Assembly: GCA_029204225.1 (NCBI GenBank)
Contig: CM055092.1
Span: forward strand, 43,417,245 to 43,481,244
From: Diphasiastrum complanatum
Lineage: Eukaryota > Streptophyta > Lycopodiopsida > Lycopodiales > Lycopodiaceae
Reading direction: 5' to 3'
DNA: 64,000 bases
The translations under genes were made by a program, and so were the position numbers. Below, piece after piece: positions 47,046 to 57,097 of this stretch (position 1 is its first letter; the number at the start of each line of letters is the position of its first letter). The notes beneath the pieces were generated by a model. That model made no database searches and was not told the DNA's origin. It saw nothing but the letters and a program-made list of their open reading frames with translations.

Positions 47046-48592
47046 AGAGTCGATGTGGAATAGCTAAATCTTGTAACTGTGGATTGCAATCTTGGGAAGA
47101 ATTTGGAAATGGTATGGAAACCAGTTTTAACAAGGTGCAGTTAAGCGATGACAATAGGCACGAGTTTTTCGATTAGAGCAAGTAAAAAAAAGACTTTTGA
47201 AAAGGTCTAAGTTTGATCCAAATAAGACTTCTACACTGACAATCTTGTTGAGCTAATGAAGTTTGCTTTCTATGACACTGAAATCCGAGGTCACATAGAG
47301 TAGTTATGAGAATTCAAAGAATTCAAAAAATTCAATGTATATAAGAACTTAGAAAAGGGTAACGACAAATAGAAACATAAAATAAAATTGGAGAAATGAT
47401 TACGGAAGTAAAGTTATTGTATTGGGCTCAAAGAACTGAGCACTTTTCGCTCGTGCAGTACTGAAATCCGGGATCATATGAAAAAGTATGGAAGTTTAAA
47501 AAAAACTTGGTGGAGAATAAGAAATGAACGAACTTAGAAATAGGGGCCTTAAGAGAAAAGTTTGGTTTCTTTGGAGCATTGGACCGTTGAATAAATGGAA
47601 ACCGTAAGCAACCTTGGAATTTGACGATATTTTTTTTCTTTGGTCATTGAGATGGATGAGCCATGTGCTCGTGAAAGAGACATGGACCACTAAAGGAATA
47701 AGAAAGACCAAAAAAAATGCATATCTTTTTTTTTCTCGGGCACTTCAATGGGGCATAGGAATAAAATATTCGTCGAATACTCTCCCTGGAACATTCCGTA
47801 CTGCAGCCGTGGCCTGTGGCACGTCCGCAGAGAGCTGAGAGATAGAATATTCTGAGGAAAGAATAAAGAATATTCGGGTATCAGTTAAGGTTAGGTTTTA
47901 ACTCTCTTTTTTTTCTTATTGTTTAAAAGCGGAGTTATGGTTGAGAAAATTGAGCAGAGTATCTTTCTTTGTTTTTTGCACTTTTTTCTTCCTTAACCTA
48001 ACTTGCGAGGGTAGGATTAGGGCTGTGCGAAGGTAGGGTTAGGTTGTTTTTTTTTTTAGTAAACCTGCGAAAACTTCACAATGAAGAAATGAAAAAAAAT
48101 TAACAAAGGAGCCAAACTTCAGAAATGAAAAGTTGAAGTGATTCTCTCCCAAATCTTCACTAAAAACTAGTTTTAGACCTCTTTCACAAGAACTATCGTA
48201 TCTCTTTCAATTTTTGCTGCAAATTGGCTCAAATTCAAGCAAAGAGTGAGATCTACAATCCTATAGAAATATAGTCATAAAATTCGGCCAAAACTCCAGC
48301 CAAAAATGGAAAAAAGTAGACTACAAAAATTGTCACTAACTAAAATTGGAATGAAAACACAAAAATGGCCATAACTTGGTCATGATAGCTCCAAATCAGA
48401 AAATCTCAGTACCTCCCAGAAGCTAAACAAAAGATCTACTGATATAAAATAAGAAATCACACAAAAAATGAAGATGAAATGGTCAAAAATTGAATCAAAG
48501 CTTGCTGAAAATTGAAAAAAACAAGAAAACAAGAACAAGAACTCTACCAAATTTAACAAAATCCACCAAATCTGATGAGGAAAGGATCTAAT
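47046..48592. other. Leader region of element C, no gene seen
   Basis: AT-rich. Wording around CTGAAATCCG occurs twice about 190 bp apart (near 47278 and 47461), so an old internal duplication is possible. Open frames are short and unconvincing. Confidence 0.5.
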
Positions 48593-48604
48593 GCTCTGAT
48601 ACCA
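48593..48604 (-). other. Primer-binding site of element C
   Basis: TGGTATCAGAGC on the minus strand, three bases from the LTR end. Confidence 0.85.
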
Positions 48605-48607
48605 AAA

Positions 48608-49166
48608 TTTTCATGTGCCAACCTTAGCATTCAAACATCTAATCCATTCATTAAACATCACATTACAATGGAAATGCAAGAAATCAAGAAATCAGTCAAA
48701 AATCAAGAAGATAGCTAAAAGTAACAAAACTTCACCAAAATAGACAAAGTAAGGTATCTTTATTCATGATTATTGATCATTCACAAGATAGGGCCTGATT
48801 CTAGAGCATGATCATAGCTCTCATGTGATTTTAGGCACATGAACCACTTTCTTCATCAAGAAAGCTCTCCAAGAGAAGCTCCAAGATCTCTTAAAACTCA
48901 AAATTACAAAATGAACAATAGCCTCCAAATTCAACACGACCTTAGCTATTTATAGTGATCATTTGTGCCTCTACTATAAGTTTGGGGCCTTATTTGGCTA
49001 ATTTGGGCCTTACAACATTACAAGTCCGCTATTCACAAATATAGCAAGGTTGTTCGAACCACCTTATTAGCTGTCCTAATGACTAACTCTAGTCTACTTT
49101 AGCTCCATGGCCATATTTGGCAATTCATTAGTAAGCTCATGGGCTAATTACATGCGGCACATGACA
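48608..49166 (-). repeat. 5' LTR of element C
   Basis: Second copy of the element C LTR, next to the primer-binding site, bordered outside by the ATCCC duplication. Confidence 0.85.
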
Positions 49167-49170
49167 TCCC

Positions 49171-50498
49171 TACTCTTGACAAAGATATTCTATCCAGAGC
49201 AAAGATAGTTGATACAAGCATGTCAGTATCCTTCACAAAGAACTCTTGTAAACTGTTCGAGGAAGATTCTGATAACCTGGTTGCTAAAGGCAACAGATAA
49301 GGAAATTTGTATCACCTGAACATTCGAACAAGTCAATCAAACTCGGGAATCAACAGATGTACTATGGCACAAAAAGCTATGTCATATGAACATGGAAGTC
49401 TTGTACCAAGCCGATAAAAGTCAGAGAATTCAAGAAGTCAAAATCAGAAGTAGAGATATTCGAACTACCTGCGAATCCTGTCTTAAAGGCAAGATGACTA
49501 GAACACCTTTCAGTAAGGATGTTTATAAAGCAACTAAGGTACTTGAAATTGTGCATTCAGATATTTGTAGACATTCGGAGTATTGTCGTTGGGTGATGCA
49601 AAGTACTTCATTACGTTTATTGATGACTTCAGCAAGTTTGTTGTAGTATACTTTATTCGTACCAAATCTGAAGCTTTCAAGAAATTCGTTGAGTATGCGA
49701 ATTGGGCTGAGAAGCAGACATGCAATAAGTTGAAGCAAATTCGCACAGATCGTGGAGGTGAGTACATTTCCAACGAATTCAAAGCTTACTGTACTGATCG
49801 AGGTATTATGCACACAAAGACTGCATCTTACACACCTCAGCACAATGGAATAGTTGAACAAAGGCATCGTACATTGATGGAAGCTGCAAGGTGTATGATG
49901 GCTCATGAGAAAGCACCAAACAGTTGTGGGCAGAAGCAGTGGCTACATCAAATTATCTTCAGAATCGTATTTTGAAATCTCGAATACCGGATAAAACTCC
50001 TCATGAGATATGGTGGAAGTCTAAGCCAAATCTTGCACATGTTCGAACATTTGGATGCGCAATATATATGCACATACCAGATAAGCTGAGAAAGAAACTC
50101 GATGAGAAGACAGAACAAGGTTTTCTGGCAGGATTCGAGTTACATTCATCATACTATCGTGTTTATGTACCTGAAACTGGCAAGATAAAAGTTGTTCGAG
50201 ATGTTAAATTTGATGAGATGAAATACATAGCAGACAGTGATCTAGTCGGCTATGAAATTCTCAAAAATTATTATGAGGTACCAACGACAACAAAAGAAAA
50301 ACAAATAGAAGATGAAAGAGAGTTACCAGATCCAGAGGGAGGTCAAGATCGAATGCCTGACAGACTCGAATCTCCATCTCGAATTCCAGCAGAAAAGCTC
50401 AAATCAGAATCAAACTCGAAACCTGCAAAATCGAATTCGAAACCACCTGTGAGAAGATCAGACAGACAACGAAAACCACCAGAAACTCGAGGCTTTCT
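49171..50498 (+). pseudogene. Integrase of element D (continuation after element C)
   Basis: Resumes the interrupted protease motif as TLDKDILS. Next come a stop near 49300, the zinc block LWHKKLCHMNMEVLYQ with CESCLKGK, then the core with FIDDFSKFVVVYF, IRTDRGGEYISNEF and HNGIVEQRHRT. The D-D-E residues remain, but frameshifts fall near 49570 and 49920. The last open frame (49924-50667) carries the C-terminal HVRTFGCAIYMHIP and VYVPETGKIKVVRDVKFDE blocks and the linker up to RRSDRQRKPPE. It then enters LTR sequence, so RT and RNase H are deleted. Confidence 0.88.
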
Positions 50499-50720
50499 TG
50501 TTGAAGCTCAAAAGATTCGCGAACAGAATCTTGTCCCAAATTTCTCTGTTTCTTGTTCAAGCCTCAAATGTGGTGAAATTGTCGTGAACAATTCGCGAAA
50601 TATTCTGGACTGTTCTTCAAGCTCATCTGTCGCAAAACTATCTCGAATAGTTCACGAAATATTCTAGCTTCCTTTCAAGCTCAAGAATTGTCATCTATCG
50701 TGAACGATTCACGAATGACA
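50499..50720 (+). repeat. Truncated 3' LTR copy of element D
   Basis: TGTTGAAG followed by AAAGATTCGCGAAC, later GAAATATTCTAGCTTCC and AAGAATTGTCATCTATC, matches 37396-37616. After GAATGAC the two copies diverge. Only the first ~220 bp of the LTR are present. Confidence 0.7.
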
Positions 50721-50863
50721 TACCAATTTTCCCACCATTTAAAAAAAAAAAATTCGTGTGGTTTCTTCTAACATAATAAAGCATTTCTAGGTTTGTACAA
50801 GACAAATGCTTCCCGCAAAAACTTGTGGTGCAAATAAAGTAGTATATGTATGCAATAGAGCCC

Positions 50864-50906
<43 letters not shown>

Positions 50907-51059
50907 ATTGCGCAGATAAAACAATGCCTCTGTAGCTTGCAACGTCGATTGCAAAAGTTGCTACTACGTAATCCCATTTTTAATTTTTTAACAAAGGAAA
51001 TGGTGGCAGCTCACCGGGAGGAATCTTTGCAAATTTTTTTGAGAAAAATTTACATGATC
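50721..51059. repeat. Spacer with (GA)n tract
   Basis: No gene seen. A GA dinucleotide tract covers 50866-50903. Confidence 0.8.
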
Positions 51060-51660
51060 ATTTTGCAGAGCAGAATGTGCATGTAAATTTTTACATGCAC
51101 ATTCCGGACAGAAGGTGCTTGTAAAAAAAATTTACATGCACCTTCCATCCGGAATTTGCATGTAAAAAAATTTTTACGAAAAAAATAAAATATAGAAAAT
51201 GAGATGGGGGAGGGAGGTCCTGCTCCAAGGCCCTTCCGCTTCGAAAGACTGTGCGCCCGAGGGTGGAGGCTCGAGGGCGCACACTCTTCCGCGGGCGGAA
51301 GGGCCGAGGAGTCGGCCCTTCCCTTCCGTGAATTCTATTTTTACATTTTTTTTTCTTTTTTTTTTTGACGTAAATTTTTTTTTTACATGCACCTTCTGGG
51401 CGGAAGGTGCATGTAAAATCCCTAAATTCTTTTATGTGCCCGTCCCGGTGTCCGGAACATGCCTGTAAAATAAAATTTGTCCCACAGATTACGTTCTGTG
51501 AGGCATCACCATTTCCTTTGTAAAAATTTAAAAACTGATTTTACGTCCGGGAAAGCTCGGCTCCTCAGGCCCTTCTGCCCACGAAAGGGCCTACGGCCAC
51601 GGGCCTCCGCCCTCGGCCTCAGACCCTTCCGGGGCGGAAGGGCCGGTCCCCCCCCCCCCC
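51060..51660. repeat. Cluster of perfect hairpins, locally GC-rich
   Basis: Two strong AT-flanked palindromes share the motif TTTACATGCAC. One is at 51073-51104 (15 bp perfect stem, 2-base loop) and one at 51381-51418 (16 bp perfect stem, 6-base loop). A third with one mismatch lies at 51111-51145. Between and after them are GC-rich stems: 51251-51258 with 51275-51282, 51286-51301, GGGCCGA/TCGGCCC near 51301-51318, and CCCTTCCG/CGGAAGGG near 51627-51645 just before a run of C. This differs sharply in composition from its surroundings. No coding function is inferred. Confidence 0.8.
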
Positions 51661-52139
51661 AACAGAAGATGTCGAGTCCATGTGCAAGAGATAGCAGCAA
51701 ATCAGTCCAAACAAACGACAGCACAAATCTAACGTTCCAAGACTGAAAACCATGCCATCACTTTAATACAGAAACATAAACTTAAAATAGAATTTAAGGG
51801 TGGATTTTTTGATCGAAAAATCGTCCCGATCTACAACCTTGGTCGTTTTATTTATGGCAGACGAGACTGGCATGGTTGGTGGGACAGAAGAAGAAGCAGA
51901 TCCTACATGCAAGGTAAATGTTGAATTTACTAAAACATAATAATGATATGGGATGGAGCTTTTTGTTAGCTGCTGTTAGACGTTTTACTACTTCCCTCTG
52001 GAATGTGCATAGTTGACGAGCTCTGTGTTTTTGGTCGTGTACAGGATTTCGTATATATTTTTTTGACCTATTTTAGGACGTGTTTCTTGCTTGCTATCAC
52101 TTATTGTAACAAACATTTCGTTAGCAAATTTCACTTATC

Positions 52140-52692
52140 ATTACAAAATGTTCGTTACCATATTCACTTGCATCATCTTTGAGACATTGTATTCTGATTT
52201 TCGTGCCTTGTCCTAGAGGCTCATTTTCAGTGTCCTCTGTCACTGCAAAAGCTCCAACTGCTTTTGACTCCCAAGTATATTGCTTATCATCGTTATGTCT
52301 GCTGATGAACTCCATATAAGTAGCAGCCAAATAGACAGAGTAAAATCCAACACCGAATTGTCCAACGGAATTCAAATTGCCACCTTTACACACTTCAACC
52401 AAAAGTGTCATTATCCCAATGTTTTTTATATTGAGACAATCTTTTGTCATACCAATGCCTCGATCCCTAATTGTAAGGTTCCCTTTGTCTGTGTCTACTT
52501 TTATCTGAAACTCAAGTCTTGCCTCATCCCCTTCTCCAAGAATAGCCTTATTAGTGAGAGATAAGAAACGTTTTTTTTCCTGAACATCTGATGCATTGGA
52601 AATAAGAAATAAGTTCTGGAATAAAATTGTCCTTGTTGTTGTATAAAGAGTTGATGATGATATCCATCAACCTGGACACCTCCGCCTAGAAC
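52140..52692 (-). pseudogene. GRP94: GRP94/endoplasmin-type HSP90 N-terminal domain fragment
   Basis: The minus-strand translation shows EVSRLMDIIINSLYNNKDNF, then SNASD after a 5 bp disturbance near 52600, TNKAILGEGDEARLEFQ, IRDRGIGMTK and GQFGVGFYSVYLAATYMEFI. It ends KIRIQCLKDDASEY. These are the ATP-binding motifs of HSP90 proteins, and the wording is closest to the ER paralogue. Two stops precede EVSRLMD, about six residues are missing before GQFGVG, and homology ends near 52140. No other part of the gene is present and no intron is seen over 550 bp, so it may be a truncated processed copy. Confidence 0.85.
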
Positions 52693-53533
52693 TAAAGTTT
52701 GATCTTTGCATGGCTCCTGAGTCAGCTACAAAACTCCCACTCAATCCAAATTCATCGTTACATGTAGTCATCCATGTATACAGCATGTGCCTCCATCGAG
52801 AATCATTCACAGGTGCTCATGCAACTCGCTGCCCCTGCAAACACCTAAGGAAGTACACAAGATTGGCGAAATCTTCCTTGTCCTCTACATCCAGAATTTG
52901 CAAGAAAATGAAGTGCTCTCACAACACAAATCACAGAAACAACTTGTGTAGATCCTCTATAGTCACTGCCTTCTGCAATAACCACCTGCAAACCAAAAAA
53001 AATCAAGAGCCACATCACACCTCTTCCATGTGCAATTTCTTGCACTCCCACTGTTTTGCAGTTCCACCCATTTACACACAATATGGCTCTTATTTCAAGC
53101 TCACAATCAAGAAACTCCTTTCTTGACTCAATGTAAATAAGCATGCAAACCAACCACTGATATTGTCCTTACTCAAGCAACTCCGTGCTTTCCACTACAA
53201 CCTTCAATGTCATGCCAAATTGCAACCTCTTTCACGAATCACATAGAATAAGCACAAAAGCTTCTGAATGAGGTTCTTCAAGAGAATCTGATACAATAAC
53301 TTGCGACCCAATAAAGTTGCCATCCGAGAAATTTGCGTGACAACCAAAGACTGATCAACATTCCCTCGTTGACACTCCTCATGCAATGATTCTCCTATAA
53401 TCATGCCCACCACAATTGTCTCCACTCTTCAAGCACTTCACTGCATGGAACCCAATGTCATTGATGATTGCAGCCTCCAAACTAAACTCCAAGCTTATTT
53501 GATTGCTTGGCCCTTCAAGCAGCCAACACTTGC
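52693..53533. other. Intergenic, no gene recognised
   Basis: The open frames on both strands (for example 52710-53126 plus) have compositions and contexts that do not suggest known proteins. Nothing could be supported. Confidence 0.4.
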
Positions 53534-53745
53534 TTCATGACATTTCCTTCCAAGCTCCTCTTGCTTCATCCTTCAAGCAAATGCTCGCTTCTCAACGTCA
53601 ATACAACCACCACAGGGCTGCCACTCCACGAACTTCATGACATTACCTTCCAAGCTCCTCTTGCTTCTTGACATCAAAATAGCCACCACCTCATTCCTCC
53701 ATTTTCTTGGAACACTGACAAAGCTGCTGCTCCACGGATCTTGAA
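53534..53745. repeat. Two degenerate ~100 bp direct repeats
   Basis: TTCATGACATT(T/A)CCTTCC followed by AAGCTCCTCTTGCTTC occurs near 53536 and again near 53636. Each copy is followed by an ACCACC-rich stretch and a GCTCCACG-like end. Confidence 0.6.
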
Positions 53746-55239
53746 TCTGTCAATCATTCTTCCTTGGTGCATGGGCCCATAACCATTGTTGACATCAGAG
53801 TGATCAGAAACTGATTCAATAATGTTAGATATGTTAGCAATCTTTGTCAAAACGTTAGGAAACGTTGTCAAAGCTTCACTTGATGCGCTAACCTTGCAGC
53901 AAGATCACAGAGCAGCAAGAATGAAAACAACGAAAGAGCACCCAAACTACCAATACTCTATTCTGAATACATCTATATACAACAATACAGCAGGCTTGCC
54001 AAGATAGCTTAATCTGGAATCCTGCCAAGAAGATCCCTTATTTGGTCACTCACCTTATAACATTATCCACTTAACCGATTAGACTTATGACACTTTAATA
54101 ACTAACTTAGACCCCTACTATATGTGCTCATCCATTGCCTATTTATAGGTCCTATGTTATGTTTACACTTGGTCTGTGACCATTGACCTATGCACAAATC
54201 CAGATATGTATTAAGCATAACTCCCAACACGAATGAGTTTGGCTCCACATGTTCGATTATATCATGTGAATTGCATTTCCATGGTAGTTCCATGATCGTT
54301 CATACTCTTCCTACTCGCGTGAAGCTTATTGCAAAGGCAGTCTATCAGGAATTCTTGTTCATATAGAGAGGTGACAGGGAACTGTGGCGTGATGTCATGA
54401 AAAGCTTCATGTACAAAAAAATGTATGGGGAATTTTTACGATGAAAGGAGGGGCTAAGAGGTTGAATGCATGCGTTGAAGTATATGTTGCTCTTGATGGG
54501 ACAAGGGAGATAGAAGAACGCGAACTGAGAAGTGAGCAGGAATATTGCGGAATAGCTCTCCCGTTACAATCAGCTGCTAGATGCAAAAACAATCTGATAG
54601 AGAACTTATGTTAAGTATAATCAAACCTTAAAGTGTTCTAGTTGCCCAACAGGATCTTAAAAATTAGTTCATACTCACAAATGAGAGTACAGTCCACCGA
54701 AGAGATTAGAGATGGTTTATGTGTGTGTGTGTGTGTGGTATTACTGGAAGTCGAATTCAATATGAAGTTTTGTTCTGAAATAGATTGCAATAGCAGTATG
54801 ATATCGCGAGTCCCTCAAGGGTCAAAGACAGTCATCGTCTGATCAAAAACTGAGGAGTCGTAGACGCCCGTGTTCTGATCAGAATGAGTAAACAAGCGCG
54901 ATCAAACAACGATAGAGTGCATTCAAATCACAATAAGCATTCATCTACATTATACACAGATAGAAAAGCATATTGCTACTATATTACACTGAAGCACAAC
55001 AATGACAATTACAACCAGAATGACGGTGTAACTGGCAGGCTCAAAATAATACGTCTCATGGACGGACCATCTCAATTAATCTGTGCTGGGATGATCTATA
55101 TATAGATTGCATCCATGTATTAACTACATTAAATGATTGTCACCTAATTAGGTAAGCTGTTGTACTTGGAAGTATATGGCTTCTGTGACAACTGTACATA
55201 ATGTATACTGTCAACCCGTAGGGAATGTTGACATGGACA
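53746..55239. other. Intergenic, (GT)n tract, no gene recognised
   Basis: A (GT)n tract lies at 54720-54738. Sequence style resembles decayed LTR DNA, but no boundaries, primer site or coding domain were found. Confidence 0.4.
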
Positions 55240-55915
55240 AGGCCATCACAATTTCTCTCACTTCGCATTTTACGTGAAGTGGTTTTCTCTCACTTTGCAA
55301 ATTTTGGGAAGTGATTGGGAACGTTCCTCGTTCAAAATAGACGACCTTTGGCATTTTCTCTCTGTTCGAGATTTTGCAAAAAAGCCGAAGGTGCCCTTAA
55401 AAAGATGAAGGTGCGCTCAAAAAGACGAAGGTGCCCTGAAAAAGGCGAAAGTGTCTTTAAAACAGTTTAACTCATGAAAATAGATGAACTTTGAGAATTT
55501 TCTCTGGGTCTTCGCGAACATTTCGCGAAAACGTTGAAGGTGTTAAAAACAGTTAAGCTTTTAAACTATGCAAGTTTTGCGAAACTGTCGCAAAACTTTC
55601 GCGAAATAGTTTGAACTGTTGAACTATGCTAGTTTCACGAAACTGTTGCGAACATAGTTCATTTCTGTAGACTGTCGCGAAAGTAATGTATTTTTGCAGA
55701 CTTGTTCTAAATGCTAATTTCGTGGAAGTCCTTGAAGATGGCCAAGTTTTCAATGATTTCAAATTATTGAACTTAATATCTGAACTTGAAATTATGACAG
55801 GATTGGTTAGCCTTTGCTGGAGATCAACCGGAAGCCCGTTGTAGACGTTCTTCAAATAAATTGGCTGTCTAGTTTTGTGATTCCAAGGAGACAACTGTGG
55901 GCTTAACTTCCAACA
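55240..55915 (-). repeat. 3' LTR of copia fragment P (left boundary uncertain)
   Basis: It ends CTTCCAACA on the plus strand and is preceded on the minus strand by a polypurine tract (TAAGGGGGGA, 55916-55925). It is rich in TTCGCGAAA and GAAGGTG short repeats like the LTR of element D. The other end was not resolved. Confidence 0.5.
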
Positions 55916-55925
55916 TCCCCCCTTA

Positions 55926-56458
55926 AGGCCACAGTTGGTGCCTTAGTATCTTTGTCAGGTTCAGCATGTTGAAGAACTTCTGATGCTTGATCCTGGGAAG
56001 CGCTTTGGTGAAGATGTCTGCGACCATTTCTGTTGTGAAGCAGTTTCTATGTGCCTGGATTCGCCATGAAATCTGGGATTCAGTGACAGTGAAATACAGC
56101 TCAAGTTGTCACACAAATTGGTGGTAGCATTGAGCTGAGTGTGAGGTAAGTCGTGAAGTAACAACCTGATCCATACAGCTTCTTTTGAAGCTTGACATGC
56201 TACGATGTACTCTGCCTCAATCGAAGAAAGTGCAACTGATTTTTGCTTCCTTGAGTTCCACGAAATCAGTCCCCCTATGTCAGATAGAAATAGAACCCGA
56301 AGGTAGATTTTCTGGTAGAGACTGTTCCTCCCCAATCTGAGTCGAGTAGCCTCACAGGATGAGTGGGTCGATAGCATTTCCATCATAACATAAAATGTGA
56401 TCTAAACTTCCCTGAATATATCCATCACTCTCTTCAATGTTTTCCAATGAGATAGCTT
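55926..56458 (-). pseudogene. RNase H domain of copia fragment P
   Basis: The minus strand reads LSHWKTLKRVMDIFRE, DSDWGGTVSTRKSTFGF, SRKQKSVALSSIEAEYIVAC and LNPRFHGESRHIE, with at least three frame breaks. It begins right at the SINE-like unit, beyond which (57098 on) no RT follows. So P was already truncated or lost its upstream part. Confidence 0.8.
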
Positions 56459-57097
56459 CATTATCACCTCCTGACCCAAAGGGGTTGGCCTAGTTGGTTA
56501 GCTTGGTATAAGGGAAGCTCCCTAAGATCCTGCTTACAAGATAACACACAATAGGAACACACTATGGAGCAACCACCCAACCAAGTAGAAGCAGCCAATC
56601 AACTCTAGAAGCTTCACCCCCAAGCCAAGGAACAAGAGGCATGAATGTAGAGTGAAACCATGGCAATGAATCCATGATCACAATGAGGAGTAGGGCGAAT
56701 TTGGCCTCTTCTTATAGAGCCATAAGCATCTTGGGCACATAGCCATCCATAGCCCTAAGTTCCCTATACATAGATTCACCTAGGATAGAGTCCTATGCAT
56801 GGACCAACTATTCATAGAATTGCTATTGATAACTCTACACATGCATACATTGTCTCATACCTTGTCTAAACTCCATTTAGTGTGTTCTGGGCCTCACAAA
56901 GATATTAGTTACTTTCAGGTCACATCCAGTATGACGTGGCATAACTAACAACTTGATTTACTGGAGTATCATCGTGTATCCAAGACTAGGAGTATACTGA
57001 ATCCTACTTACTGGTCATGGACATAACACTTGGCATCCAAAGTTTCTTTGGTCCCAAGTTCGAGCCTCCCTTGGAAACCAAGAAGCATTATCACCTC
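56459..57097 (+). mobile_element. tRNA-derived SINE-like unit, copy 2, split by an insertion
   Basis: The 12 bp duplication CATTATCACCTC lies at 56459-56470 and 57086-57097. Inside it, minus the insertion, is an ~88 bp unit with a box A-like GGCCTAGTTGGTTAGCT (56487-56503), the core CATCCAAAGTTTCTTTGG and a box B-like AGTTCGAGCC (57057-57066). It shares these with copy 1 at 8500. A long target duplication plus internal polymerase III boxes is typical of SINE retroposition. Confidence 0.7.
56507..57028. mobile_element. 522 bp insertion inside the SINE-like unit
   Basis: Flanked by a CTTGG duplication (56502-56506 and 57029-57033). Comparison with copy 1 shows that only one CTT(G/A)-type sequence is expected, so the insertion site is exact. 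It begins TATAAGGGAAG and ends GGACATAACA, has no clear inverted ends and no coding. A solo LTR with unusual termini or a small non-autonomous element would fit. Confidence 0.65.

Larger units (their letters stand above)
39479..49170 (-). mobile_element. Element C: LTR retrotransposon without recognisable pol, nested in D and carrying B
   Basis: LTRs at 39484-40046 and 48608-49166 (about 560 bp, roughly 3 percent different by eye plus a 4 bp indel). They flank a minus-strand internal region with a primer-binding site at 48593-48604 and a polypurine tract (TAGGGGAAG on the minus strand) next to 40046. The target duplication ATCCC lies at 39479-39483 and 49166-49170 and is confirmed because element D reads through it. 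The exact end is uncertain by one base. Without B the internal part is about 2.9 kb and encodes no recognised gag or pol, so C is a large non-autonomous element. Confidence 0.88.

Noticed and set aside
47496-47711. Minus-strand 71-codon frame in element C
   Set aside because: No recognisable domain, and the surrounding leader-like DNA is not coding.
51854-51913. Possible first exon (MADETGMVGGTEEE) followed by a GTAAAT donor-like site on the plus strand
   Set aside because: No continuation exon was found downstream, where the sequence is an antisense HSP90 pseudogene. A single short peptide is not enough.
52710-53126. 138-codon plus-strand frame
   Set aside because: Composition rich in His, Cys and Ser without any known motif; the opposite strand is also open, so chance is likely.
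56487-57066. Possible split tRNA gene
   Set aside because: Boxes A and B are present but the cloverleaf does not form by inspection, and the 12 bp target duplication indicates a retroposed unit.
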